Notes: generated by a model not told the origin, from the letters alone. A stretch of DNA of 64,000 nt from Mesorhizobium sp. M00.F.Ca.ET.216.01.1.1 (GCF_004010325.2 NZ_SADR02000003.1:124001-188000), one strand, 5' to 3'; shown: positions 9,516 through 19,169, counted from the first letter of the stretch. Translations and numbers: made by a program.

Positions 9516-9542
9516 TTTTCCAACTTTCATAAGGTTGGAAAA
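9516..9542. terminator. Hairpin after the J-domain gene
   Basis: TTTTCCAAC (9516-9524) and GTTGGAAAA (9534-9542) form a perfect 9-bp stem with a 9-base loop, 21 bp past the J-domain stop and 75 bp before the cobS start. The following sequence is GGCTTT, only weakly T-rich, so it may be an inefficient terminator or an mRNA-stabilising hairpin. Confidence 0.5.
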
Positions 9543-9617
9543 GGCTTTAAGACCGCCCCCGAACAAAATTGATTGCCGGCGAAATCAGGCGTTTCGCCCG
9601 TGGAGACGTTGATTGAG

Positions 9618-10604
9618 ATGAACAAGGTCGATCGCGACATCGCCAACCTGCCCGACACCACGGTGTCGGTGAAGGACAAATTCGGCTTTGAGTCCAAGAT
9701 GGTGGTGCCGGCCTATTCGGTGACGAGCGAGCATGTGCCCGACATCGATCCTGACTATCTGTTCGACAAGAACACGACAATGGCGATCCTAGCCGGCTTC
9801 GCCTACAACCGCCGCGTCATGGTCTCCGGCTATCACGGCACGGGCAAGTCGACACATATCGAACAGGTCGCCGCGCGCCTCAACTGGCCCTGCGTGCGCG
9901 TCAATCTCGACAGCCACGTCAGCCGCATCGACCTCGTCGGCAAGGATGCGATCGTCGTCAAGGACGGTCTGCAGATCACCGAATTCCGCGACGGCATCCT
10001 GCCCTGGGCTTACCAGCACAATGTCGCGTTGTGCTTCGACGAATATGATGCCGGCCGCCCGGACGTGATGTTCGTCATCCAGCGCGTGCTGGAATCGTCG
10101 GGTCGGCTGACGCTGCTCGACCAGAGCCGGGTCATCCGCCCGCATCCGGCCTTCCGGCTGTTTTCCACCGCCAACACGGTCGGCCTCGGCGATACCACCG
10201 GCCTTTATCACGGCACCCAGCAGATCAACCAGGCGCAGATGGACCGCTGGTCGATCGTCACCACGCTGAACTACCTGCCGCACGACAATGAGGTCAACAT
10301 CGTGCTGGCCAAGGCAAAGCACTATCGCGACGGCAAGGGCAAGGACATCGTCAATAAGATGGTTCGTGTCGCCGACATGACGCGTTCGGCCTTCATCAAC
10401 GGCGACCTGTCGACGGTCATGAGCCCGCGCACGGTCATCACCTGGGCCGAGAATGCCGAGATCTTCGGCAATATCGGCATGGCGTTCCGGCTGACCTTCC
10501 TCAACAAATGCGACGAGTTGGAGCGCTCGGTCGTGGCCGAGTTCTACCAGCGTGCCTTCGGCGAAGATCTGCCCGAATCGGCCGCCAATGTGGTGCTGGG
10601 CTAA
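9618..10604 (+). CDS. cobS: Aerobic cobaltochelatase subunit CobS
   Basis: The 328-residue AAA+ protein has Walker [10 protein letters not shown] at residues 71-79, Walker [11 protein letters not shown], and sensor-like [14 protein letters not shown]. CobS forms a ring complex with CobT that drives the large subunit CobN to insert cobalt into hydrogenobyrinic acid a,c-diamide in aerobic B12 synthesis. The ATG at 9618 ([12 protein letters not shown]) was chosen over an upstream frame extension of 15 codons. cobT follows 22 bp downstream. cobN is not in the window, which is usual because it lies with other cob genes. Confidence 0.96.
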   Translation: MNKVDRDIANLPDTTVSVKDKFGFESKMVVPAYSVTSEHVPDIDPDYLFDKNTTMAILAGFAYNRRVMVSGYHGTGKSTHIEQVAARLNWPCVRVNLDSHVSRIDLVGKDAIVVKDGLQITEFRDGILPWAYQHNVALCFDEYDAGRPDVMFVIQRVLESSGRLTLLDQSRVIRPHPAFRLFSTANTVGLGDTTGLYHGTQQINQAQMDRWSIVTTLNYLPHDNEVNIVLAKAKHYRDGKGKDIVNKMVRVADMTRSAFINGDLSTVMSPRTVITWAENAEIFGNIGMAFRLTFLNKCDELERSVVAEFYQRAFGEDLPESAANVVLG

Positions 10605-10626
10605 GAGAATGATCTCAAAGTAATCG

Positions 10627-12525
10627 ATGGCGGGTCCGGGCGACAACATACGCAACAAGTCGAAGACGGGTTCTGAAGCCGACAGCTTCAAGCGCGCCGT
10701 CACTGTCTGTATGCGCGCCATCGCCGGCGACAAGGACCTCGAAGTCGGTTTCGCCAAAGACCGGCCGGCGCTTGCCGGCAGCCGTGCCCGGTTGCCGGAA
10801 CTGCCGAAGAAGGCGTCGAAGGACGACATCGCCATCACCCGCGGCCTCGGCGATTCCATGGCGCTGAAGCGCGCCTGCCACGATGCGCGCATCCACACCA
10901 GGTTGGCCCCGGAAGGCAAGCAGGCCCGCGCCGTCTACGATGCGGTCGAGCAGGCCCGCGTCGAGGCGATCGGCAGCCGCGCCATGCAGGGCGTGGCCGA
11001 CAATATCGGCTCGATGCTCGAGGACAAATACGCCAGGGCCAACCTCATCGACGTCAAGGACAAGGCCGACGCGCCGATCGAGGAAGCGCTGGCCTTGATG
11101 GTGCGCGAAAAGCTGACCGGCCGGCCGGTACCGAAGAGCGGCGAGCGGCTGGTCGATCTCTGGCGCCCCTGGGTGGAAGAAAAGGCCAGCGCCGATCTTG
11201 ATGGGCTGTCGGCAAAGCTTGACGACCAGCAGGCCTTCGCCCGCGTCGTGCGCGACATGCTGGCCGCCATGGAAATGGCCGAGGAACTTGGCGACGACCA
11301 GGAGACGGAAGACACCGAGGACAACGACGACAACCAGCCGCAAGGCGAGGAGCAGAGCGAGGAGGGCGGCGAGGACGATTCCGGCTCCGAGCAATCGCAG
11401 TCCGACGATGCCGAGGCATCGGCCGACGACGAGCAGTCGGCCGAGACGGAGGCGTCCGACGCCACCGCCGACGACCTCTCCGACGAGGACGACGCCGATG
11501 CCGAGACGCCCGGCGAGGCGCGCCGCAACGACAATCCCTTCACCAACCTGCAGAAGGAGATCGACTACAAGGTCTTCACCACGGCCTTCGACGAGACGGT
11601 GGGTGCGGAGGAACTTTGCGAGGAAGAAGAGTTGGACAGGCTGCGCGCCTTCCTCGACAAGCAGCTTGCCAACCTTTCGGGCGTTGTCGGGCGGCTTGCC
11701 AACCGGTTGCAGCGCCGCCTGATGGCGCAGCAGAACCGCTCCTGGGATTTCGACCTCGAAGAAGGCTATCTCGATCCGGCGCGACTGGTGCGCGTCGTCA
11801 TCGACCCGATGCAGCCGCTGTCCTTCAAGCAGGAGCGCGACACCAAATTCCGCGACACTGTGGTGTCGCTGGTGCTCGACAATTCGGGCTCGATGCGCGG
11901 CCGTCCGATCACGGTTGCCGCCACCTGCGCCGACATCCTGGCGCGCACGCTGGAACGCTGCGGCGTCTCGGTCGAGATCCTCGGCTTCACCACCCGTGCC
12001 TGGAAGGGCGGGCAGGCGCGCGAGAAATGGCTGAAGGACGGCAAGCCGCCGAATCCCGGGCGGCTCAACGATCTGCGCCACATCATCTACAAATCCGCCG
12101 ACCATCCGTGGCGGCGGGCGCGCCGCAATCTCGGCCTGATGATGCGCGAGGGCCTGCTCAAGGAAAACATCGACGGCGAGGCGCTTTTGTGGGCGCACAA
12201 CCGCCTGATCGCGCGGCCGGAGCAGCGCAAGATCCTGATGATGATCTCCGACGGCGCGCCGGTCGACGATTCGACGCTGTCGGTCAATCCCGGCAATTAC
12301 CTCGAGCGGCATCTGCGTGCCGTGATCGAGCTGATCGAGACGCGGTCGCCGGTCGAGCTGCTGGCGATCGGCATCGGCCACGACGTCACCCGCTACTATC
12401 GCCGCGCTGTCACCATCGTCGATGCCGAGGAACTGGCCGGCGCCATGACCGAGCAGTTGGCTTCGCTGTTCGGCGAGGAAAGCGCCCGCGACACGCGACG
12501 CGGCAGCATGCGGCGCGCCGGATGA
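10627..12525 (+). CDS. cobT: Aerobic cobaltochelatase subunit CobT
   Basis: The 632-residue protein has an N-terminal helical region, a long acidic low-complexity segment (about residues 220-300, rich in Asp, Glu, Ser and Gln), and a C-terminal von Willebrand A domain whose MIDAS motif DNSGSMRG begins near residue 418. This matches CobT, the partner of CobS in the cobalt-chelating complex. The acidic linker is a family feature. The stop codon overlaps the ATG of the phytase-like gene (ATGA), so the downstream gene is translationally coupled. Confidence 0.96.
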   Translation: MAGPGDNIRNKSKTGSEADSFKRAVTVCMRAIAGDKDLEVGFAKDRPALAGSRARLPELPKKASKDDIAITRGLGDSMALKRACHDARIHTRLAPEGKQARAVYDAVEQARVEAIGSRAMQGVADNIGSMLEDKYARANLIDVKDKADAPIEEALALMVREKLTGRPVPKSGERLVDLWRPWVEEKASADLDGLSAKLDDQQAFARVVRDMLAAMEMAEELGDDQETEDTEDNDDNQPQGEEQSEEGGEDDSGSEQSQSDDAEASADDEQSAETEASDATADDLSDEDDADAETPGEARRNDNPFTNLQKEIDYKVFTTAFDETVGAEELCEEEELDRLRAFLDKQLANLSGVVGRLANRLQRRLMAQQNRSWDFDLEEGYLDPARLVRVVIDPMQPLSFKQERDTKFRDTVVSLVLDNSGSMRGRPITVAATCADILARTLERCGVSVEILGFTTRAWKGGQAREKWLKDGKPPNPGRLNDLRHIIYKSADHPWRRARRNLGLMMREGLLKENIDGEALLWAHNRLIARPEQRKILMMISDGAPVDDSTLSVNPGNYLERHLRAVIELIETRSPVELLAIGIGHDVTRYYRRAVTIVDAEELAGAMTEQLASLFGEESARDTRRGSMRRAG

Positions 12526-13544
12526 TTTTTTCGCGCGGCGGCTTTCAACAGACGCTTTTGGCCATCGCGTTGTTCGGCATCGCCTTTTCGCCAGCCTTCG
12601 CCGCCGGTCCGGTTTCGGTCGAGCCGATCGAGATTTCCGCTCGCCCCATCAGCCAATTCCAGATTGGCCGTGCGGAGAAACAGTTCGGGCCGCTCGAATT
12701 CGTCGGCGGACTGGAAATGACCTCGCCGTCGCGCGACTTCGGCGCGCTGTCGGCGTTCCGCTTCCGCAAGCCCGGCAGCGATTTCGTCGGCGTCGCCGAC
12801 ACCGGCTTCTGGTTCTTCGGCAGCGTGGTCCACGATGCCGACAAGCGCCCTGTTGGCATCCAGAATTTCCGCATGCAGCAGATGGTCGATGATGCGGGCC
12901 AGCCGATCGACGAGAAATGGGAGGTCGATGCCGAAGGCCTCGCCGTCAAGGACGGCATCGCCACGGTCGGCTTCGAGCGCAACCATCGCATCGCCCAGTT
13001 CAAGATCGATGCGGACGATATGAAGGCGCCGTTCAAGCAACTGGACTTCCTGATCCCAGCCTGGGAGCTTCGCCGGAATCGCGGCTTCGAAGCCGTCACC
13101 CATGCCAATCCAAATGGCCAGCACAAGGGCGGGCTGGTCGTGGTGTCGGAAAAGAGCCTCGACAAGGCCCGCAACATCTATGCCGCGATCATTGAAGGGC
13201 CGCACAAGGGTATCTTCACCGTCAAGCGCAACGGCGATTTCGACATCACCGACGGCGCCTTCCTGCCGGACGGCGACTTGCTGCTCCTGGAGCGCAGCTT
13301 TTCGATGGCCGGCGGCGTCAAGATGCGGCTGAGGCGCATCTATGGCGAAAGCGTCGAGAAGGGTGCCGTCGCCGACGGGCCAGTGCTGATGCAAGCCGAC
13401 ATGGGCTACCAGATCGACAATATGGAAGGGCTTGACGTCTGGACCCGCGATGACGGCGCGCTGATGGTGTCGCTAGTTTCCGACGACAACCATTCGATCT
13501 TGCAGCGCAACCTCTATCTGGAGTTCATCCTGCACGAGGATTGA
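12522..13544 (+). CDS. Exported esterase-like/phytase-like beta-propeller protein
   Basis: The 340-residue product begins with a signal peptide (hydrophobic stretch [16 protein letters not shown], cleavage near residue 27). The rest resembles the 'esterase-like activity of phytase' domain: [25 protein letters not shown], then [23 protein letters not shown] and the late [12 protein letters not shown]. Family members are predicted periplasmic beta-propellers with uncertain substrates, possibly phosphate esters. It overlaps cobT by four bases, so it is produced with the cobaltochelatase subunits; the reason is unknown. It is convergent with the methyltransferase gene starting at 14272. Confidence 0.82.
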   Translation: MIFSRGGFQQTLLAIALFGIAFSPAFAAGPVSVEPIEISARPISQFQIGRAEKQFGPLEFVGGLEMTSPSRDFGALSAFRFRKPGSDFVGVADTGFWFFGSVVHDADKRPVGIQNFRMQQMVDDAGQPIDEKWEVDAEGLAVKDGIATVGFERNHRIAQFKIDADDMKAPFKQLDFLIPAWELRRNRGFEAVTHANPNGQHKGGLVVVSEKSLDKARNIYAAIIEGPHKGIFTVKRNGDFDITDGAFLPDGDLLLLERSFSMAGGVKMRLRRIYGESVEKGAVADGPVLMQADMGYQIDNMEGLDVWTRDDGALMVSLVSDDNHSILQRNLYLEFILHED

Positions 13545-13597
13545 GGAAACTCGGCCGGCAACGATCGTCAGCTAGGATTTCGCGCCGCTGCAGGAGG

Positions 13598-14272
13598 CTA
13601 CCGCCCGTTGGTCGCGATCCAGATGACGTGGCGTGCCCCGCGCTTGCCGTGGGCACGCGCCTTGGCCTCCTCGACAGTGAAGCCAGCCTGCTTGAGCCGC
13701 CGTGTGAAGCTGCTGTCGGGCCCTTGCGACCAGACCGCCAGCACGCCTCCGGGGTTAAGCGCGGCGCGTGCGGCGTTGAGGCCGGCCGCGTCATAGAGAG
13801 CATCGTTGGCCTTGTAGACGATCCCTTCCGGACCGTTGTCGACGTCGAGCAGGATGGCGTCCCAAGCCGGCGTTCCTGATTTTATGATTTGGCCCACATC
13901 GGTCTCCAGGATGGTGACACGGAGATCGTCGAGGCAGCCGCTGAACACCTCGGCCATCGGGCCGCGCGCCCAGGCAACGACCGCGGGTACCAGTTCGGCT
14001 ACGGTGATTTGTGCACCGTCGCCAAGCTCGGTGAGGGCGGCGCGCAGCGTAAAGCCCATGCCGAGGCCGCCGATCAGGATTTTTGGTTGCCGGCGGCCGG
14101 CAATCCTTTCGCAGGACAGTCTGGCCAGCGCTTCCTCGGAGCCGCTGAGACGGCTGTTCATCAACTCGTTCGAGCCGAGCATGATCGAGAATTCGGCGCC
14201 GCGCCGCTTGAGGCGAAGCTCTTGTTCGCCATCCGGCGTTTTGGCTGTACCGAGCTGGATCCAGGGGATCAT
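13598..14272 (-). CDS. Spermidine-synthase-like SAM-dependent methyltransferase
   Basis: The 224-residue protein has a Rossmann SAM-binding motif ILIGGLGMGFTLRAAL (GGLGMG at residues 68-73), an acidic residue at the end of strand 2 (VAELVPAVVAW) and a DAILLDVDNGPEG loop similar to spermidine synthase-like proteins. It lacks the N-terminal beta domain of true SpeE, so polyamine synthesis is unlikely; these small relatives have no firm substrate. It lies 3 bp downstream of the queuosine-precursor transporter gene on the same strand and is probably in its operon. Confidence 0.8.
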   Translation of the reverse strand: MIPWIQLGTAKTPDGEQELRLKRRGAEFSIMLGSNELMNSRLSGSEEALARLSCERIAGRRQPKILIGGLGMGFTLRAALTELGDGAQITVAELVPAVVAWARGPMAEVFSGCLDDLRVTILETDVGQIIKSGTPAWDAILLDVDNGPEGIVYKANDALYDAAGLNAARAALNPGGVLAVWSQGPDSSFTRRLKQAGFTVEEAKARAHGKRGARHVIWIATNGR

Positions 14273-14275
14273 GCT

Positions 14276-14956
14276 TTACGCTGCCAGTGCCGGCTGGCTC
14301 CAGCGTGCGGCAAGCAGCCGGTAGGGGATCAACGCCACCACGGCGATGATCAGTTTCACGCTGAGGTCGCCAAGCGCCCACGACACCCAGCGCATGGTTT
14401 CGGCCGGCAGCACACCCATCAGCGGCGCCGTCTCCAGCGCGAAGGCATCGCTTGGTCCGGCGAAGGCGAAGGCAGCCGAAAAGGCAACGGTGAAGAACAC
14501 GACGGTGTCGAACACCGAACCGACCAGCGTGCCGACGATCGGCGCGCGCCACCAGCTCTGCCGGCGCAGCCGGTTGAACACCGTCACATCGAGCAATTGC
14601 GCGGTCAGGAACGCAGCGCCGGAAGCCGCTGCAATGCGCACCAACCGGTCGGCTGCCGTCTCGAACTCGATCAGGCCGTGGCGGAACAGGAAGGGCGGCA
14701 CGATGATCGAGCAGACCACCGCCGTCATGAAGCCTACAAAGACCACCTTGCGCGCCACGGCCGGGCCGTAACGGCGATTGGCGAGGTCGGTCACCAGGAA
14801 GGAGAAGGGATAGGTGAAGGCGCCCCAGGTCAGAATGTCGGCCAGCGACAGTCCGCCGACTGCACCTTGCATCGGGAACTGCACGAGGATGTTCGACGCC
14901 ACGACGACAAGCGCCATGGCGGCCACAAAGGGCAGATATCGCGAGAAGAAATTCAT
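14276..14956 (-). CDS. yhhQ: Queuosine precursor transporter (YhhQ/COG1738 family)
   Basis: The 226-residue membrane protein has about six hydrophobic helices and family landmarks including GAFTYPFSFLVTDLANRRYGP near residue 50, FLTAQLLDVTVFNRLRR, and VGSVFDTVVFFTVAFS. YhhQ-type proteins take up the queuine precursors preQ0/preQ1 used for queuosine tRNA modification. A candidate preQ1-I aptamer overlaps its ribosome-binding site and start codon (14951-14982). It is downstream of rpmB on the same strand, separated by a strong hairpin, and upstream of the methyltransferase gene. Confidence 0.9.
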   Translation of the reverse strand: MNFFSRYLPFVAAMALVVVASNILVQFPMQGAVGGLSLADILTWGAFTYPFSFLVTDLANRRYGPAVARKVVFVGFMTAVVCSIIVPPFLFRHGLIEFETAADRLVRIAAASGAAFLTAQLLDVTVFNRLRRQSWWRAPIVGTLVGSVFDTVVFFTVAFSAAFAFAGPSDAFALETAPLMGVLPAETMRWVSWALGDLSVKLIIAVVALIPYRLLAARWSQPALAA

Positions 14957-14982
14957 TTTTTTATCCTGGGTAATGGAACCAG
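14951..14982 (-). promoter_or_regulatory. Candidate preQ1-I riboswitch overlapping the yhhQ start
   Basis: Read on the minus strand, CTGG-TTCCATTAC-CCAG is followed by GATAAAAAAATGAA. This matches the compact preQ1-I layout: a short GC stem, a loop starting UUC, a cytosine before the 3' stem strand that could recognise the ligand, and an A-rich tail entering the stem groove. The loop bases TTC can pair with GAA just after the start codon, forming the pseudoknot. The Shine-Dalgarno AGGA and the ATG both lie inside the structure, implying translational control. Family fit is strong because the gene imports preQ1-type bases, but the P1 stem is only 4 bp. Confidence 0.45.
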
Positions 14983-14983
14983 C

Positions 14984-15014
14984 GGAGCGTCATGCCGAAT
15001 CCGAATGACGCTCC
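14984..15014 (-). terminator. Stem-loop between rpmB and yhhQ
   Basis: GGAGCGTCAT (14984-14993) and ATGACGCTCC (15005-15014) form a perfect 10-bp stem with an 11-base loop. On the minus strand it follows rpmB and precedes the yhhQ leader. There is no T-run after it, so it may be a 3'-end stabiliser or processing site rather than a full terminator. A second small hairpin (GGCGG/CCGCC, 15023-15037) lies just upstream of it. Confidence 0.55.
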
Positions 15015-15048
15015 TTGGAGGGGGCGGTTGTCCCGCCGGAAGAAATTC

Positions 15049-15345
15049 TCAAGCAGCCGGCTGTTCGGCGAGCTTCTTGGCGATCTGCTTCTTCAGCAGA
15101 CGGGCGCGCTGCGACAGCTCCTTGGCGTCGGCCTTGGTCAGGAACGCATCAAGGCCGCCGCGGTGCTCAACCGAACGCAGCGCATTGGCCGAAATGCGCA
15201 GGCGCACATTCTGGTTCAGCGCTTCCGAGATCAGCGTCACATTGACGAGATTCGGCAGGAAGCGGCGCTTGGTCTTGTTGTTGGCGTGGCTCACATTGTT
15301 GCCGGACATGACTGCCTTGGCAGTGAGTTCGCAGGTGCGGGACAT
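15049..15345 (-). CDS. rpmB: 50S ribosomal protein L28
   Basis: The 98-residue basic protein starts [29 protein letters not shown], the standard alphaproteobacterial L28 N-terminus, with [21 protein letters not shown] in the middle and an Ala-rich end. It is a component of the large ribosomal subunit. The ATG at 15345 is the conserved start. It has its own ~250-bp upstream intergenic region, shared with the divergent DUF3108 gene, where its promoter should lie. Confidence 0.97.
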   Translation of the reverse strand: MSRTCELTAKAVMSGNNVSHANNKTKRRFLPNLVNVTLISEALNQNVRLRISANALRSVEHRGGLDAFLTKADAKELSQRARLLKKQIAKKLAEQPAA

Positions 15346-15603
15346 GGTTCTAACCTTCAGTTCTCGGTCTGGGGCCAAACCTTTGTTCCCGCGCCGGGTG
15401 GCGCGCGGTTTCGGTCAGGCGGCCTTATGGAAAAGTTGGCGTTCCTTAGTTGCATTTCGCCGATGCGTCAAGCTCATGCTTCTCAACCGCGCGATGGCGC
15501 AGTTCACATAAACGCCGGAATTCAGCCTATAAGCCATCGCGCAGGGGTATGCCAGACTAGGGATGCCTATCTCCGGTTGAAAAGATCAAGGACGATCCCC
15601 GCC

Positions 15604-16392
15604 ATGCTTCGTTCGTCACATGCACTTGTTGCCTTGCTCGCCGTCGCGCTGCCGACGGCAATTTCGGCCGCCACGCCGCAGTCCTTCAAGGGCGAATATA
15701 CGGTGTCGTTCCTCGGTCTTTCGGTGGCGAAGGCGACATTTTCAAGCCACTACGAAGGCGACACCTATTCGATCGACGGCAGCGTCTCAAGCGCCGGCCT
15801 TGCCACACTGTTCGACGACACCCGGGGCACGATCTCATCAAAAGGCAGGATTTCCGGCAAGCAGATGCAGCCGCAGGCGTTCCGTGCCGACTACAAGTCG
15901 GGCAAGAAGGCGTCGGTGGTCGATATCCGCTTTGACAACGGCGCCGTCACCGCGACCCAGGTCGTTCCGCCGCCAAAGAAGCGCAACCCGAAGAACTGGG
16001 TGCCGCTGGACAGCAGCGATCTGGTATCGGTCCTCGATCCGATGGCCGCCACCGTCATCCACGCCGACAGTCTCGACAAGGTCTGCGGGCGCACGGTGAA
16101 GTTCTATGATGGCGAGATGCGCGCGAACCTGACGCTGACCTACGATTCGAAGGGGTCGATCTCGGTGCCCGGTTACAAGGGTGAAACAGTCACCTGCAGG
16201 ATGGGTTTCGAACCGGTAGCGGGCTACCGCAAGGGTCGCAAAGCGCTGAATTATCTGAAGAAACGCAGCCGAATGATGGTGACATTTGCACCGGTCGGGC
16301 AAAGCGGAGTATATGCGCCGATCCACGCCACGGTCGGAACGCAAATCGGCACTCTGACCATCAGCGCGGGGCGTTTCGAAGCGACTGAATAG
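15604..16392 (+). CDS. DUF3108 domain-containing exported protein
   Basis: The 262-residue protein has a signal peptide (MLRSSHALVALLAVALPTAISA, cleavage near residue 22) and then a DUF3108 pattern: FKGEYTVSFLGLSVAKATFSS, GLATLFDDTRGTISSKGRI and a late RMMVTFAPVG. These periplasmic or outer-membrane-directed beta-rich proteins have no settled function; relatives are linked with lipid or envelope biogenesis. The ATG at 15604 gives a clean signal peptide. It is divergent from rpmB. Confidence 0.82.
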   Translation: MLRSSHALVALLAVALPTAISAATPQSFKGEYTVSFLGLSVAKATFSSHYEGDTYSIDGSVSSAGLATLFDDTRGTISSKGRISGKQMQPQAFRADYKSGKKASVVDIRFDNGAVTATQVVPPPKKRNPKNWVPLDSSDLVSVLDPMAATVIHADSLDKVCGRTVKFYDGEMRANLTLTYDSKGSISVPGYKGETVTCRMGFEPVAGYRKGRKALNYLKKRSRMMVTFAPVGQSGVYAPIHATVGTQIGTLTISAGRFEATE

Positions 16393-16420
16393 GCGCCATG
16401 GCGCGCCGCCGGAGACGAGA

Positions 16421-17308
16421 ATGGCGCGCGCAACACTGATCGGCTTCTCGGCGGTCGCCATGTGGGCCCTGCTGGCGTTGCTTACCGATGCATCCGGCGC
16501 GGTGCCGCCGTTCCTGCTTTCGGCCATTACCTTCAGTATCGGCACCTGTGTCGGGCTTGTCGCGCGGTTGTTCATGCCGGCTGCCGACAAGGGCCGCAAG
16601 ATACCGTTGCAGGTGTGGGTGATCGGCATTGCCGGCCTGTTCGGCTACCATTTTTTCTACTTCACCGCGCTGCGCAATGCGCCGGCGGTCGAGGCGAGCC
16701 TGATCGCCTATCTGTGGCCGCTGCTGATCGTGCTCGGGTCAGCGCTGATGCCGGGCGAACGTCTGGCCTGGAACCATGTCGTCGGCGCCCTGCTCGGCCT
16801 CGCCGGCACTTTCCTGATTGTCACCAAGGGTGGCGGGCTTGCCTTCGACGCACGCTACGCCTTCGGCTATGCGATGGCCGCCGTCTGCGCTGTGCTGTGG
16901 TCCTCCTATTCGCTGCTGTCGCGGCGATTTCCGTCGGTGCCGACCAGTATAGTCACTTGGTTCTGTGCGGCGACCGCGGCACTTTCGCTCGCCTGCCATT
17001 TCGTGCTGGAAAAGACCGTACTGCCCGATGGTGCCGGCCAGTGGCTGGCCGTGCTCGGCCTCGGGCTGATGCCGGTGGGCGCAGCCTTCTACGCCTGGGA
17101 CATCGGCGTCAAGCGCGGCAACATTCAGGTGCTGGGGGCGGCGAGCTACGCCGCGCCGCTTCTGTCGACGCTGGTGCTGATCGCCGCCGGCGTCGCCGAG
17201 CCATCCCTGCGAATCCTCGCCGCATGCGTGCTGATCACAGGCGGAGCGGCACTGGCGGCGAAATCGCTGCTCTTGCGCAAGCCAGCGACGAGCGGGGCAG
17301 AGGCATGA
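16421..17308 (+). CDS. DMT-family (EamA) transporter, YddG-like
   Basis: The 295-residue protein has ten predicted transmembrane helices in two EamA repeats. The first repeat shows GYHFFYFTALRNAPAVEASLIAYLWPLLIVL, and the second ends AASYAAPLLSTLVLIAAG. The ALRNAP..EASLIAYLWPL segment resembles YddG-type exporters of aromatic amino acids, though substrate cannot be settled by eye. It lies in the inner membrane and likely exports a metabolite. Its stop codon overlaps the start of the YhhN-family gene (ATGA), so the two form an operon. Confidence 0.83.
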   Translation: MARATLIGFSAVAMWALLALLTDASGAVPPFLLSAITFSIGTCVGLVARLFMPAADKGRKIPLQVWVIGIAGLFGYHFFYFTALRNAPAVEASLIAYLWPLLIVLGSALMPGERLAWNHVVGALLGLAGTFLIVTKGGGLAFDARYAFGYAMAAVCAVLWSSYSLLSRRFPSVPTSIVTWFCAATAALSLACHFVLEKTVLPDGAGQWLAVLGLGLMPVGAAFYAWDIGVKRGNIQVLGAASYAAPLLSTLVLIAAGVAEPSLRILAACVLITGGAALAAKSLLLRKPATSGAEA

Positions 17309-17976
17309 TGCCGTTTCCCGGCGGCATCGACGCCGATGCCAATGCGACGCTGCTGTTTTCGCTGGTGGCGGCGGTGATCTTCGCTTTCACCATCGGCATG
17401 CCGCCGAGACTTACCCGCTCGGCGGTGAAGACGCTGGCGGTGGCAATGCTCAGCGTGCTGGCCTTTCAGCAGGGCGGCCCCTGGCTGCTCGTCGCGGCGC
17501 TGGCGCTCAGCGCCGTCGGCGACGCCTTCCTGTCTCGTGACGGCGACAAGGCCTTTCTCGGCGGTCTGGCCAGTTTCCTTGCCGCGCATGTTCTTTATGT
17601 CGCGCTGTTCCTGCGCGCCGGCGGCGGGACGGGATTGCTCGGCGCAGAACCGTGGCGCGCAGCGATTGCACTGGCGATGGCTGTCTTTGGGCTTGCCATG
17701 CTGGTGGCTCTGTGGCGCCGCGTCGGCCCCGGCCTGCGCCTTCCGGTCGGCGTCTATGTCGCGGCAATCCTTGCCATGGGGATTTCGGCGCTCACCATGA
17801 GCAATGTCTCGGTCATCGGTGGCGCGGTCTCGTTCATGGCGTCCGACGGGCTGCTCGCTGCGGAAAAATTCCTGGTGCCGGCCATCTCGCCGCACCGTGT
17901 CTGGATGCGCTACGCGGCCTGGGCACTGTATTACGGCGCCCAGTTGGCGATCATCCTGGGTTTCCTGCTGGGGTAG
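17305..17976 (+). CDS. YhhN family membrane protein (lysoplasmalogenase-like)
   Basis: The 223-residue product has about eight hydrophobic helices and YhhN/TMEM86 family motifs: ALALSAVGDAFLSRDGDKAFLGGLASFLAAHVLYV, and the late SDGLLAAEKF. The conserved acidic residues in GDAFL and SDGLLA are the presumed catalytic pair. TMEM86B relatives hydrolyse the vinyl ether of lysoplasmalogens; the bacterial role is uncertain. Two consecutive ATGs (17305 and 17308) are possible starts. Its 3' end overlaps the convergent cupin gene by 26 bp. Confidence 0.82.
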   Translation: MMPFPGGIDADANATLLFSLVAAVIFAFTIGMPPRLTRSAVKTLAVAMLSVLAFQQGGPWLLVAALALSAVGDAFLSRDGDKAFLGGLASFLAAHVLYVALFLRAGGGTGLLGAEPWRAAIALAMAVFGLAMLVALWRRVGPGLRLPVGVYVAAILAMGISALTMSNVSVIGGAVSFMASDGLLAAEKFLVPAISPHRVWMRYAAWALYYGAQLAIILGFLLG

Positions 17977-18391
17977 GACTCCAGCCAGGCTCGGCCAGCT
18001 CGAAAGCGGCAAAGTCGAAGCCCGGCGCCACGGTGCAGCCGACCAGCGTCCACTCGCCCAGGCTGCGCGCCGACTGCCACCAGCCGGCCGGCACGACGAT
18101 CTGCGGCCGCTCGCCCGCGGCGAGAGCCGTGCCGAGCACCTGCTCGATCACGGCACTGCCTTCCTCATGCATCGACAGTACCAGCGGGGCGCCGGCATAG
18201 AAATGCCAGACCTCGGCCGCGTCCTTGACCCGGTGCCAGGCCGACAGTTGGTCGTGTTCCAGCAGGAAATAGATCGCGGTCGAATGGCCGCGCCCGCCTT
18301 CCGCGCCATCGCGAAAGGTCTCGGCATACCAGCCGCCTTCCGGATGCGGCTTCAGGCCGAGCATGGCGATGATCTCGGCGGAACTGGTCAT
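17951..18391 (-). CDS. DUF985-type cupin protein
   Basis: The 146-residue protein has a single cupin barrel with LKPHPEGGWYAETFRD, STAIYFLLEHDQLSAWHRV, EVWHFYAGAPL and the late WTLVGCTVAPGFDF. This is the DUF985 (cupin_5) pattern. Members may be small-molecule or sugar isomerases; no function is established. Histidines in SAWHRV and EVWHFY are the expected metal ligands. It starts 10 bp past the end of the glyoxalase II gene on the same strand, suggesting a shared transcript. Confidence 0.85.
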   Translation of the reverse strand: MTSSAEIIAMLGLKPHPEGGWYAETFRDGAEGGRGHSTAIYFLLEHDQLSAWHRVKDAAEVWHFYAGAPLVLSMHEEGSAVIEQVLGTALAAGERPQIVVPAGWWQSARSLGEWTLVGCTVAPGFDFAAFELAEPGWSPTPAGNPG

Positions 18392-18401
18392 GTTCCCGCG
18401 C

Positions 18402-19169
18402 TCAGAAATTATCCTTGCGCTTGCGGATCTCGGCGAACACTTCGACGTCGGAGGCGCTTTCCAGGCCGAGATGCTTGCGGATTGCCGGATCGTGCCAGCG
18501 CAGGAAGGGATTGGTCGACAATTCCTCACCGATGGTGGTCGGCAGCGTCGGCTTGCCGTCAGCGCGCAGGGCCTCGATCCTGACGGCGCGTTCCCTCAAA
18601 GCCGAATTGGTCGGGTCGACGGTCAGCGCGAAGCGGGCGTTGGCGAGCGTGTATTCATGGCCGCAATAAATGACCGTTTCGGCCGGCAGTGCGGCGAGCT
18701 TTTTCAGCGAATCGTACATCACCGGCGGCTTGCATTCGAGCAGCCGGCCGCAACCAAGCGCAAACAGCGTATCGGCGGTGAAGGCAACTTTCGAAGCGGG
18801 CAGGTAGTAGGAGACATGGCCCGCCGTGTGCCCGGGCGTGGCAATGACGTCGATCTTCTCGTCGCCGAGGTGGACGACCGACCCTTGCCCGACGGTCTCG
18901 TCGATGCCGGGGATTCTTGCCTTTTCCGCCTCTGGTCCGATGATGCGCAGCTTGAAGCGCTCCTTCAGCGCCAGATTGGCCTCGACGTGGTCGACATGGT
19001 GGTGGGTGGTGAGGATCATCGTCGGTGTCCAGCCGGTGCGCTTGATCGCGGCCAGGATCGGCGCCTCCTCTGGGGCGTCGATGATCGCCGTCTGGCCACT
19101 TTTCGGGTCACGCACCAGAACGCCGAAATTGTCGCTGCGGCACATGAACTGTTCGATCTCAACCGGCAT
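18402..19169 (-). CDS. gloB: Hydroxyacylglutathione hydrolase (glyoxalase II)
   Basis: The 255-residue metallo-beta-lactamase-fold protein carries THHHVDH at residues 55-61, GHTAGHVSYY, DTLFALGCGRLLE and YCGHEYTLANARFA, all as in GloB. It hydrolyses S-lactoylglutathione to lactate and glutathione, completing methylglyoxal detoxification in the cytosol. The C-terminal glyoxalase II helical domain is present and full length. It is upstream of the DUF985 cupin gene and divergent from the methyltransferase at 19275. Confidence 0.95.
   Translation of the reverse strand: MPVEIEQFMCRSDNFGVLVRDPKSGQTAIIDAPEEAPILAAIKRTGWTPTMILTTHHHVDHVEANLALKERFKLRIIGPEAEKARIPGIDETVGQGSVVHLGDEKIDVIATPGHTAGHVSYYLPASKVAFTADTLFALGCGRLLECKPPVMYDSLKKLAALPAETVIYCGHEYTLANARFALTVDPTNSALRERAVRIEALRADGKPTLPTTIGEELSTNPFLRWHDPAIRKHLGLESASDVEVFAEIRKRKDNF

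Noticed and set aside
10615..12381. A 588-codon open frame opposite cobT
   Set aside because: It is a mirror of a highly conserved gene; its product has no recognisable domains, and long antisense frames are common in high-GC DNA with strong third-position bias.
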